Shown piece after piece: positions 1-5,015 of a stretch of 5,694 nucleotides of DNA. The DNA is from DAOVGU01 sp030637775 [NCBI: bacterium]. Lineage in GTDB: Bacteria; Ratteibacteria; UBA8468. The stretch lies in assembly GCA_030637775.1 (NCBI GenBank), contig DAOWFY010000141.1, positions 1 to 5,694 of the forward strand, read 5' to 3'. Numbering within the stretch: position 1 is the stretch's first letter; each line of letters opens with the position of its first letter. The position numbers and the translations under genes were made by a program. The notes below the pieces were generated by a model that ran no database searches, was not told where the DNA came from, and saw only the letters and a program-made list of their open reading frames with translations.

Positions 1-756
1 ACTGATCCGGAGCTGGAGATCTCTTTAATCAGGGCTCAGGAGATACCCGGTTATGTGGAGAAAGGAGCTCTCGACGCGGGGATCACAGGGAAAGATTGGA
101 TTTTGGAGACAAAAGCAAAGGTTAAGGAGATAAAAAAACTCCCCTATACCAAAAGCGGCATTGGCTCAGTCAGGTTAGTAATTGCTGTCCCAAAAGGCTC
201 GAGCATTAAGAAAATCTCTGATTTAGAGGGAAAGAGTATTGCTACAGAATTTGTCAATATTACTAAAGACTATTTAAAGAAAAAGGGAGTAGTCGCAAAA
301 GTGGAATTTTCCTGGGGGGCTACCGAAATCAAGGCGGGTAAGTTGGCAGACGCTATCTGCGAACTTACCGAGACCGGGAGGACTCTTGCGGCACACAATC
401 TAAAAATTATTGGAACTATTCTCCAATCGACCACAAGACTTATTGCCAATAGAAATAGTTTTCAAGATCCCTGGAAGAGAAGGAAGATCTCCGATATTGT
501 GCTACTTTTAGAGGGCGCTTTATTAGCAGAAAAAAAGGTAGGGCTGAAACTTAACATTGAAGAAAAGAGATTAAAAAAACTTCTTTCCGTTTTACCGGCG
601 CTCCGTAGACCGACAGTCTCCTCCTTGAGCGAGAAAGGTTGGTGTGCAGTGGAGGTGATTGTTGATAAGGAGAAAGTAAAAGATCTTATTCCCCGGCTTA
701 AAGAGGTTGGTGGTCAGGGAATTATTGAGTATCCATTGAATAAAGTAATTTATTAA
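1..756 (+). CDS. hisG: ATP phosphoribosyltransferase, long form (HisG), 5'-truncated by window edge
   Basis: HisG catalyses the first step of histidine synthesis, joining ATP and PRPP to give phosphoribosyl-ATP in the cytoplasm. The frame is open from base 1, giving 251 residues; roughly the first 40 of a usual 290-residue long-form HisG lie upstream. Seen in the sequence: the LIRAQEIPGYVEKGALDAGI stretch and GKDWI (window residues about 10-36), typical of the first substrate-binding lobe; the PRPP-binding segment ELTETGRTLAAHNL (bases 361-402); and a C-terminal region with SSLSEKGWCAVEVIV and GGQGIIEYPLNKVI, typical of the ACT-like HisG_C domain. That domain marks the long form, which in known families is a histidine-inhibited hexamer needing no HisZ. 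A GTG at 55 could be mistaken for a start, but conserved HisG sequence precedes it. No other his gene is visible; a ribosomal-type small protein follows after 13 nt. Confidence 0.96.
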   Translation, partial: TDPELEISLIRAQEIPGYVEKGALDAGITGKDWILETKAKVKEIKKLPYTKSGIGSVRLVIAVPKGSSIKKISDLEGKSIATEFVNITKDYLKKKGVVAKVEFSWGATEIKAGKLADAICELTETGRTLAAHNLKIIGTILQSTTRLIANRNSFQDPWKRRKISDIVLLLEGALLAEKKVGLKLNIEEKRLKKLLSVLPALRRPTVSSLSEKGWCAVEVIVDKEKVKDLIPRLKEVGGQGIIEYPLNKVIY

Positions 757-764
757 GGAGGAGG
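756..764 (+). promoter_or_regulatory. Strong tandem Shine-Dalgarno for the 31-aa basic protein
   Basis: Two overlapping AGGAGG motifs (756-761 and 759-764) overlap the hisG stop codon and lie 5 to 8 nt before the ATG at 770. This is the strongest ribosome binding site in the window. It is a main argument that the very short downstream frame is translated, probably highly, as expected for a ribosomal protein. Confidence 0.8.
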
Positions 765-769
765 AGAAA

Positions 770-865
770 ATGCCTTGCGGGAAAAAGAGGAAAAGGGCAA
801 AGATGTCAAAGCATAAGAGGAAGAAGAGACTGCATGCCCAGAGGCATAAGAAGAGGAAAAGATAG
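770..865 (+). CDS. 31-aa AURKAIP1/COX24-domain small ribosomal protein (mS38/bS22-like)
   Basis: The frame encodes 31 residues, nearly all Lys, Arg or His: it begins MPCGKKRKRAKMSKHKRKK and ends QRHKKRKR. The MPCGKKRKR start followed by an xKHKRKKRL core matches, from memory, the short bacterial AURKAIP1/COX24 proteins (COX24_C family), e.g. those of Bacteroidota beginning MPCGKKRKRHK. Relatives are mitochondrial mS38 and mycobacterial bS22, which bind 16S rRNA in the small subunit near the decoding region. A role on the 30S subunit is therefore inferred from family. A very strong Shine-Dalgarno precedes it, hisG ends 13 nt upstream, and the TPR lipoprotein begins 3 nt after its stop. It is too short for most gene callers. 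The main doubt is that any Lys/Arg-rich peptide can look similar, but the specific N-terminal match and the ribosome binding site argue for a real gene. Confidence 0.82.
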   Translation: MPCGKKRKRAKMSKHKRKKRLHAQRHKKRKR

Positions 866-868
866 AGA

Positions 869-2230
869 ATGAAAAGAATTATTTTTTTATTGCTTTCTTC
901 TCTCATCTTTTTTTCTGGCTGTAGCGTAGGTAAAACCTATCTTAACAAAGATAGCGCCTATAAGCTTTATTCTCAAGGTCTGCTTTACGAAAATGAAGGA
1001 AAGAACCGAGTGGCTATTTCCTATTATCAAGAGGCTCTTGCCAGCGACCCTTCCTCAGTAGAAATCCTGAGTAAATTAGCTATCGTCTACCTAAAGACAG
1101 GTTCTTTAAAAAGAGCAAAAAATTTTTTCTTCCTTGCTCTAAAAAAGGATCCGGAGGACAAGAGAGCGCTTCGGGGACTGGCGCTTCTTTATCTTATACA
1201 AAAAAAGGTAAATTTAGCGATAGACCAATATGAAAAATTGGTGCAGCTGTATCCCAAAGATGTTTCTTCGTATCTTGCTCTTGCTGACCTTTATAGCAAG
1301 AAAGGAAATCTTCCAGAAGCCCTTCAATTCTATCGGAGAATCATAACTTTTTCTCCAGAAAATGCTGTTGTCCACTATAACTATGGACTTCTTTTAGAGC
1401 AATCTGATAAGAAAGATGCAGCAGAAAGAGAATTAAGGAAGGCGATAGAACTCCAGCCAAACTTTCTCAGAGCACACCTTGCTCTTGCCATCATTTATGA
1501 AAAGCAAAAGAAGTATCCTCCAGCAATTACTCAATATCGGAAGGTCTTGGATCTGAATGAAAAGAGTCCTCTCATTTATCAACAGCTTGCCCGTCTCTAC
1601 TTAGAGGTAGATGAGACAAAAGAGGCAAAAAAAATTCTTGAGAAAGCAGTAAATTTGGGAATAAAGGATTGGCAGATTTACTGCAGTTTAGCCTTTATTT
1701 ACTATCAGGAGGAGAAATTAAATTCAGCCCGGATGCTCCTGGAAAAAGCTCTTTCTTGGGAGAAGAATAGCACCATCTATTTTTATCTTGCTCTAATTTT
1801 GGATAAGGAAGATAAAAAAGAGGAAACAATCAGCCATTTAAAGGAAGCGATAAGATTGGATTCCAACAGCCACTTGGCATTAAACTACCTCGGCTATCTC
1901 TATGCCGAAGAGGGCATTAACCTGAAAGAAGCAGAGAAATTAGTGAAGAGAGCAGTGAGATTAGAACCTGATAATGGAGCCTATATCGACAGTTTAGGCT
2001 GGGTCTATTTCAAAATGGGGAAGATAAAAAAAGCAAGAATCCTCTTAGAGAAAGCGGCCGCTTTGGAGAGGGACGCGGAGATATACGAACATTTAGGAGA
2101 GGTTTATTCCAAAAGCCGTCTCTATTTGGATGCTCTGGCATCTTTCGCAAAATCCTTAGAACTTAAGCCTTCAGAGAAAATCAGAAGAAAACTGGAGTCC
2201 GTCTATAAATTAATAAGAGATGAGCATTAA
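869..2230 (+). CDS. TPR-repeat lipoprotein (about 12 tetratricopeptide repeats)
   Basis: This 453-residue protein begins with a lipoprotein signal peptide: MKR, a hydrophobic stretch, then FFSGC with C18 as the probable lipidated cysteine. After a short linker the rest, from about residue 31 to 440, is a continuous array of 34-residue tetratricopeptide repeats. These show the usual A/G-x-x-Y, E/K-A and L-x-P positions, for example EAIRLDSNSHLALNYLGYLY and AYIDSLGWVYFKMGKIKKA. The LNYLGY...EG.NL.EAE / AYIDSLGW.Y pair is common in TPR proteins of diderm bacteria. No enzymatic domain is seen. TPR arrays form protein-binding superhelices, so an envelope scaffold or assembly role is plausible but unproven; the partner is unknown. 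The start lies 3 nt after the preceding stop with only a weak purine-rich ribosome site inside that gene, so coupling is likely. The 3' end overlaps nadK by 11 nt. Confidence 0.9.
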   Translation: MKRIIFLLLSSLIFFSGCSVGKTYLNKDSAYKLYSQGLLYENEGKNRVAISYYQEALASDPSSVEILSKLAIVYLKTGSLKRAKNFFFLALKKDPEDKRALRGLALLYLIQKKVNLAIDQYEKLVQLYPKDVSSYLALADLYSKKGNLPEALQFYRRIITFSPENAVVHYNYGLLLEQSDKKDAAERELRKAIELQPNFLRAHLALAIIYEKQKKYPPAITQYRKVLDLNEKSPLIYQQLARLYLEVDETKEAKKILEKAVNLGIKDWQIYCSLAFIYYQEEKLNSARMLLEKALSWEKNSTIYFYLALILDKEDKKEETISHLKEAIRLDSNSHLALNYLGYLYAEEGINLKEAEKLVKRAVRLEPDNGAYIDSLGWVYFKMGKIKKARILLEKAAALERDAEIYEHLGEVYSKSRLYLDALASFAKSLELKPSEKIRRKLESVYKLIRDEH

Positions 2231-3017
2231 AAAGGTTGTACTTTTTCCCAATCTGAAGAAGAAAGGAGTAAAGAAGGCAATTTCTTTTCTGAAAAAAAGG
2301 CTAAAGGAAAAGAAAATAAAAATAGAAAAGGAGATTTCTTCTCAGAGCGATCTTGTCATTGCTATCGGTGGCGATGGAACTATTTTGAAGGCTGCCCGAG
2401 AGATTAAGAATGGAAAGACCCTTTTGTTGGGAGTGAATTTAGGAGAGGTAGGGTTTTTGACTACGACTACTTTGGAGAGACTTAATGAGAGTTTAAATGA
2501 GATACTTACCAACAATTTCTTCATTTCTCCTCGTTTAATGCTCAAAGTCCAGGTGAGACGAAATGCTACCTCCCGGCAGAATTGCTTTTGTCTGAATGAG
2601 GTTGTCCTGATGAGGAGAGACCCAAGGGTCCTTTCCTTAAAAATCTTGGGAAGAAAAGGAAAAATAGGAGAATTTTGTGTTGATGGATTAATCATCGCTA
2701 CTCCTACCGGCTCTACCGGACATTCACTTTCTGCTGGTGGACCTCTTGTCTTTCCAGAAGAGGAGATAATTATTCTTACTCCCATCTGTTCGGTTTCTTT
2801 AGCCAGTCGTCCCCTAATTCTATCAGCGAATGAGGAGTTAAGAATTGAGATAGACTCCCCCGATGCTAATTTGACCATCGATGGTCAGAAGAATTTTCTT
2901 TTAAAGAGAAAGGATCTTCTGCTTGTAAGGAGATCTCCTTTTTCATTGAAATTAATTGATACCTCCCGAAAAGGATATTTCCGTCTTCTCCAGGAGAAGC
3001 TTGGTTGGTTGCCTTAA
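2220..3017 (+). CDS. nadK: NAD kinase
   Basis: NAD kinase phosphorylates NAD+ to NADP+ with ATP or polyphosphate in the cytoplasm. The 265-residue frame carries the family signatures in order: the GGDGT motif (residues 50-54) after a short Rossmann-like start; NLGEVGFLT (73-81); LNEVVL with the NE pair at 126-127; DGLIIATPTGSTGHSLSAGGP (155-175), the most diagnostic stretch; and the late DGQ (220-222). Where many family members have GSTAYS this one has GSTGHS, a tolerated variation. The length is slightly below the usual 280-300 residues because the segment before GGDGT is compact. The ATG at 2220 sits inside the last codons of the TPR gene in another frame (11-nt overlap) with only a weak ribosome site, which suggests translational coupling. 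It is the last gene of the block; the GC-rich palindromic element starts directly after its stop. Confidence 0.97.
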   Translation: MSIKKVVLFPNLKKKGVKKAISFLKKRLKEKKIKIEKEISSQSDLVIAIGGDGTILKAAREIKNGKTLLLGVNLGEVGFLTTTTLERLNESLNEILTNNFFISPRLMLKVQVRRNATSRQNCFCLNEVVLMRRDPRVLSLKILGRKGKIGEFCVDGLIIATPTGSTGHSLSAGGPLVFPEEEIIILTPICSVSLASRPLILSANEELRIEIDSPDANLTIDGQKNFLLKRKDLLLVRRSPFSLKLIDTSRKGYFRLLQEKLGWLP

Positions 3018-3051
3018 AGGAGGCTCGGAAAGTTTCTTCGGCGGCACGTTT

Positions 3052-3072
3052 GATTCCCCCAGCGAGGGAATC
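3052..3072. repeat. Perfect 7-bp hairpin inside the palindromic element
   Basis: GATTCCC at 3052-3058 is the exact reverse complement of GGGAATC at 3066-3072, with a 7-nt loop. No T-run follows, so it is not an intrinsic terminator. It competes with the AGCGAGG/CCTCGCT pairing, so the element could adopt alternative folds. Confidence 0.6.
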
Positions 3073-3095
3073 TGCACTCTCGTTGCTCCTCGCTC

Positions 3096-3110
3096 GTCCT
3101 CTTCGAGGAC
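3096..3110. repeat. Perfect 6-bp hairpin with tight UUC loop
   Basis: GTCCTC and GAGGAC pair perfectly around a 3-nt TTC loop near the centre of the palindromic element; a 5-bp stem with a CUUCG loop is the other reading. The lack of a downstream T tract speaks against transcription termination. Confidence 0.6.
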
Positions 3111-3187
3111 ACCGTGCCCGCTTCGTCGCTAACAAGGCCGCTACAGAAACTTTCCTCGCCTCTGAAGTAAAACACACCGAGTATATT

Positions 3188-3391
3188 ATGGCAAAGATTA
3201 TTATCGACAAAGAGCGCTGTAAAGGCTGTAGTCTCTGCATCAGTGTCTGTCCCAAAAGATTGATTGCCCTTTCTCAAGGTTTTAACTCTAAGGGCTACCA
3301 TTTTGTGAGAACTTCTGAGCAACAGAACTGCGTGGGTTGCCTCTTCTGCGCTATTATCTGTCCCGATACAGCAATTGAGGTATATAAATGA
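3188..3391 (+). CDS. 2x[4Fe-4S] ferredoxin, 2-oxoacid:ferredoxin oxidoreductase delta-subunit type (KorD-like)
   Basis: This 67-residue protein has two complete CxxCxxCxxxCP motifs, C11/C14/C17/C21 and C48/C51/C54/C58, each able to hold a [4Fe-4S] cluster. The start MAKIIIDKERCKGCSLC, the central FNSKGYH and the end CPDTAIEVYK follow the pattern of delta subunits of 2-oxoglutarate and related 2-oxoacid:ferredoxin oxidoreductases. These pass electrons from the thiamine-diphosphate enzyme to free ferredoxin under anaerobic conditions. The alpha and beta subunit genes that normally follow are absent directly downstream, where an unrelated gene with its own promoter begins. The frame stays open upstream to a TTG at 3005, but that extension runs through the palindromic element, so the ATG at 3188 was chosen because the family begins there. 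Its ribosome site is weak (GAG near 3179-3181). A stand-alone ferredoxin is the alternative. Confidence 0.88.
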   Translation: MAKIIIDKERCKGCSLCISVCPKRLIALSQGFNSKGYHFVRTSEQQNCVGCLFCAIICPDTAIEVYK

Positions 3392-3393
3392 GG

Positions 3394-3421
3394 TTGAAAA
3401 GTAGAGAAAATATATTATAAT
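3394..3421 (+). promoter_or_regulatory. Sigma-70-type promoter for the membrane protein / L,D-transpeptidase unit
   Basis: TTGAAA at 3394-3399 (5 of 6 matches to the -35 consensus) and a perfect TATAAT at 3416-3421 are separated by 16 nt. A transcript start near 3428 is expected, leaving a short leader of about 15 nt with the ribosome site AGGGAGG (3432-3438) 4 nt before the ATG at 3443. The -35 box begins only 3 nt after the ferredoxin stop codon. Confidence 0.68.
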
Positions 3422-3442
3422 CACAAAATAAAGGGAGGAAGA

Positions 3443-4084
3443 ATGGAATTTGAATTAGGCTATTTGTTGGCTTTGAGCGTGGTAGGATTGGGGATCCTGG
3501 GAATTATTCTCGCTCTGCTTATCAATGAGATTAACAAGACTAAATTCATCATTTCCTTCATCCTCTCGATTATTATCTTGGGATTGGGAGGATACTATTA
3601 CTATCTCATTGGGCTTTACCAGAGCAAGAAGGGGCTGGCCGCAGGTCCCCTTAACAGAATCTTGAGAATTTATAGACCGATATCTGTAACTTTAATACCC
3701 GAAGAAGAAGAAACAGTTCCCTCGGAGTTAGAATCTAAAGTTAGGACCCATTTTATGAGTCAAGAGGAAATTGGTGTAATTGTAGAGGTGGAGGACAAGA
3801 AAAATTTTCTCAGAGAAAAGGACCATTTAAAGATTAAGAAAGGAAAGAAACTTAAAATTATTGATACTATTGTGCCCGGGGTAAAGAAAAATTTAATCAG
3901 AGTAAACTTTGTCGGTTTTGTTGGGGATCCTATAGGAATCAAGGGCGAAGACAGAGGCTATGAGATAGATACATCCTCCCTGATGAAGAAGTATGCTCTC
4001 AATAAAGAGGGAAGTTGCTACAAGATTGAAGTAATAAAAGGAAAGGAGATTATTGGGACCGTCTTTATCGACCTTGTTAAATGA
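3443..4084 (+). CDS. Unrecognised two-TM membrane protein coupled to an L,D-transpeptidase
   Basis: I do not recognise a family for this 213-residue protein. Two hydrophobic helices lie at about residues 5-27 (GYLLALSVVGLGILGIILAL) and 35-58 (ending GGYYYYLIGL), joined by a short NEINKTK turn, so they form a hairpin with both termini on the same side. About 155 residues of soluble, lysine-rich sequence follow, with alternating hydrophobic stretches (LKIKKGKKLKIID, LIRVNFVGFVGDPIGIKG, CYKIEVIKGKEIIGTVFIDL) that suggest a beta-rich domain. The charge pattern does not settle which side it faces. A good ribosome site (AGGGAGG, 3432-3438) and a near-consensus promoter precede it. Its TGA overlaps the next ATG (ATGA, 4081-4084), so it is translationally coupled to the exported L,D-transpeptidase; a role in envelope biology is inferred from this context only. 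Confidence 0.85.
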   Translation: MEFELGYLLALSVVGLGILGIILALLINEINKTKFIISFILSIIILGLGGYYYYLIGLYQSKKGLAAGPLNRILRIYRPISVTLIPEEEETVPSELESKVRTHFMSQEEIGVIVEVEDKKNFLREKDHLKIKKGKKLKIIDTIVPGVKKNLIRVNFVGFVGDPIGIKGEDRGYEIDTSSLMKKYALNKEGSCYKIEVIKGKEIIGTVFIDLVK

Positions 4085-4995
4085 AAACTAAATTAATCTT
4101 TTCTTCTTTTTTAATTATTTTCCTTTTTGTCCTTCCTCTTTCTGCTCAGGAGTCCCTTAAAAAAGAGGTTCCCGATGTTCTTGTCTCTTTATCAAGTTAT
4201 GGTATTGTCTGTGACAAATCCGCCAACAAACTTTATCTCTATTCCTCTTCGCAAGGCTCATTAAAGTTAATAAAAAGTTTCTCCTGCAGTACGGGAGAGA
4301 AAAATGGAAATAAATTCAGAGCCGGTGATAAAAGAACTCCGGAAGGAGTCTACTTCTTTACCAGAAGGCTTACCCAGGGGATATTGCCAAAACATGGAAT
4401 TATGGCCTTCCCTTTGAACTATCCTAATCTGATTGATAAAAGATTAAGGAAGGGTGGGGATGGAATCTGGCTTCATGGTGTTGATAAAAAGTTTGAGAAA
4501 GCAAAAAAATTACCGGATACGAAAGGCTGCGTTGCCGTGAGGAATAAAGACCTTTTAGAGCTGGCTGAAATTATTAAGATTAAGGAGACACCATTCATAA
4601 TTGTGGATAAGATTTCTTATGCCTCCCCGGAGATAATTGAGAAGGAAAGGGAGGAGATTAATTCGTTTATCTCTTCCTGGAAGACATCTTGGGAAAGTAA
4701 GAATATTGCCCATTATCTTTCCCTCTATTCTCAGGATTTTTACTCCCGCGGGATGGATCGAAAGAAATGGGAAAGGTATAAAGAAAAGGTAATCTCCAAT
4801 AAGAAGTTTATCAAAATTAAGATAGAAAACCTGAAAATCTTAAGGTATAGAAAAGCCAATAGATTTGGAGATATTGCGGTTTGCTCCTTTAATCAATACT
4901 ATTCTTCAGATAGGTTTAAGGATAGGTGCAAAAAAGTATTATACCTCAAGAAACAACCCGATAATTGGAAAATCTTGGGAGAAGAAGTATTATAG
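4081..4995 (+). CDS. Exported L,D-transpeptidase (YkuD domain) with Cds6-type NTF2-like C-terminal domain
   Basis: YkuD-fold enzymes use a cysteine to form or hydrolyse peptidoglycan-linked L,D bonds (3-3 crosslinks or attachment of proteins) outside the inner membrane. The 304-residue product starts with a signal peptide (MKTK, hydrophobic core, LPLSA, likely cut after A22). The YkuD domain spans about residues 39-176: SANKLYLY strand, GDKRTPEGVYFF (82-93), GIWLHG with H132, and TKGCVAVRN with the catalytic C150. The histidine of the classical S/T-H-G-C motif is lysine here, as in YafK/Cds6-like branches, which also vary at this position. From about residue 190, INSFISSWKTSWESKNIAHY through GMDRKKWERYK to WKILGEEVL resembles the NTF2/SnoaL-like C-terminal domain of Cds6-family proteins. 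Its start overlaps the upstream stop by 4 nt and a terminator-like hairpin lies 23 nt after its stop. Substrate and crosslink type are not predictable here. Confidence 0.92.
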   Translation: MKTKLIFSSFLIIFLFVLPLSAQESLKKEVPDVLVSLSSYGIVCDKSANKLYLYSSSQGSLKLIKSFSCSTGEKNGNKFRAGDKRTPEGVYFFTRRLTQGILPKHGIMAFPLNYPNLIDKRLRKGGDGIWLHGVDKKFEKAKKLPDTKGCVAVRNKDLLELAEIIKIKETPFIIVDKISYASPEIIEKEREEINSFISSWKTSWESKNIAHYLSLYSQDFYSRGMDRKKWERYKEKVISNKKFIKIKIENLKILRYRKANRFGDIAVCSFNQYYSSDRFKDRCKKVLYLKKQPDNWKILGEEVL

Positions 4996-5015
4996 TTAAG
5001 GGAAGCTTGAGAAGA

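Larger units (their letters stand above)
3019..3163. repeat. GC-rich palindromic intergenic element with terminal inverted repeats (MITE-like)
   Basis: The two ends are imperfect inverted repeats of 19 nt: 3019-3037 (GGAGGCTCGGAAAGTTTCT) and 3145-3163 (AGAAACTTTCCTCGCCTCT), pairing at 16 of 19 positions with an 11-bp perfect core. Inside are GATTCCC/GGGAATC (3052-3058 with 3066-3072), GTCCTC/GAGGAC with a 3-nt loop (3096-3110), AGCGAGG/CCTCGCT (3061-3067 with 3088-3094), GCGGC/GCCGC (3041-3045 with 3137-3141) and GCGGCACG against CGTGCCCGC (3041-3048 with 3113-3121). By hand count GC is 86 of 145 (59%), against about 35% in a 60-nt sample of nadK. It codes for no recognisable protein and has no transposase, so it resembles a non-autonomous mobile or REP-like element. 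Whether it is repeated in the genome cannot be seen here. A structured RNA is the alternative. Confidence 0.62.

Noticed and set aside
55-756. GTG at 55 as the hisG start
   Set aside because: Conserved HisG sequence (RAQEIPGYVE) is encoded in the same frame upstream of 55, so the gene begins before the window.
592-906. Minus-strand frame rich in Phe and Leu
   Set aside because: It is the antisense of the Lys-rich small ribosomal gene and flanks; AAG/AAA-rich sense DNA always reads as Phe/Leu in reverse.
2342-2878. 178-codon open frame on the minus strand within nadK
   Set aside because: It lies entirely antisense to a well-supported NAD kinase and its translation shows no domain or ribosome site.
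3019-3163. Integron attC site
   Set aside because: The element is palindromic and a CTAACAA occurs near 3129, but no matching GTTRRRY/RYYYAAC pair sits at its ends and no integrase or cassette layout is visible.
3019-3163. Intrinsic terminator of the nadK operon
   Set aside because: Hairpins are strong but none is followed by a T-run, so Rho-independent termination is not supported.
3019-3163. tRNA or known riboswitch
   Set aside because: No cloverleaf with TTCRANY arm and no aptamer core I recognise; the pairing is of nested inverted-repeat type.
2866-3424. Overlapping minus-strand open frames across the intergenic element and ferredoxin
   Set aside because: Their Arg/Ala-rich translation comes from the GC-rich palindromic element and the antisense of the ferredoxin; no family resemblance.
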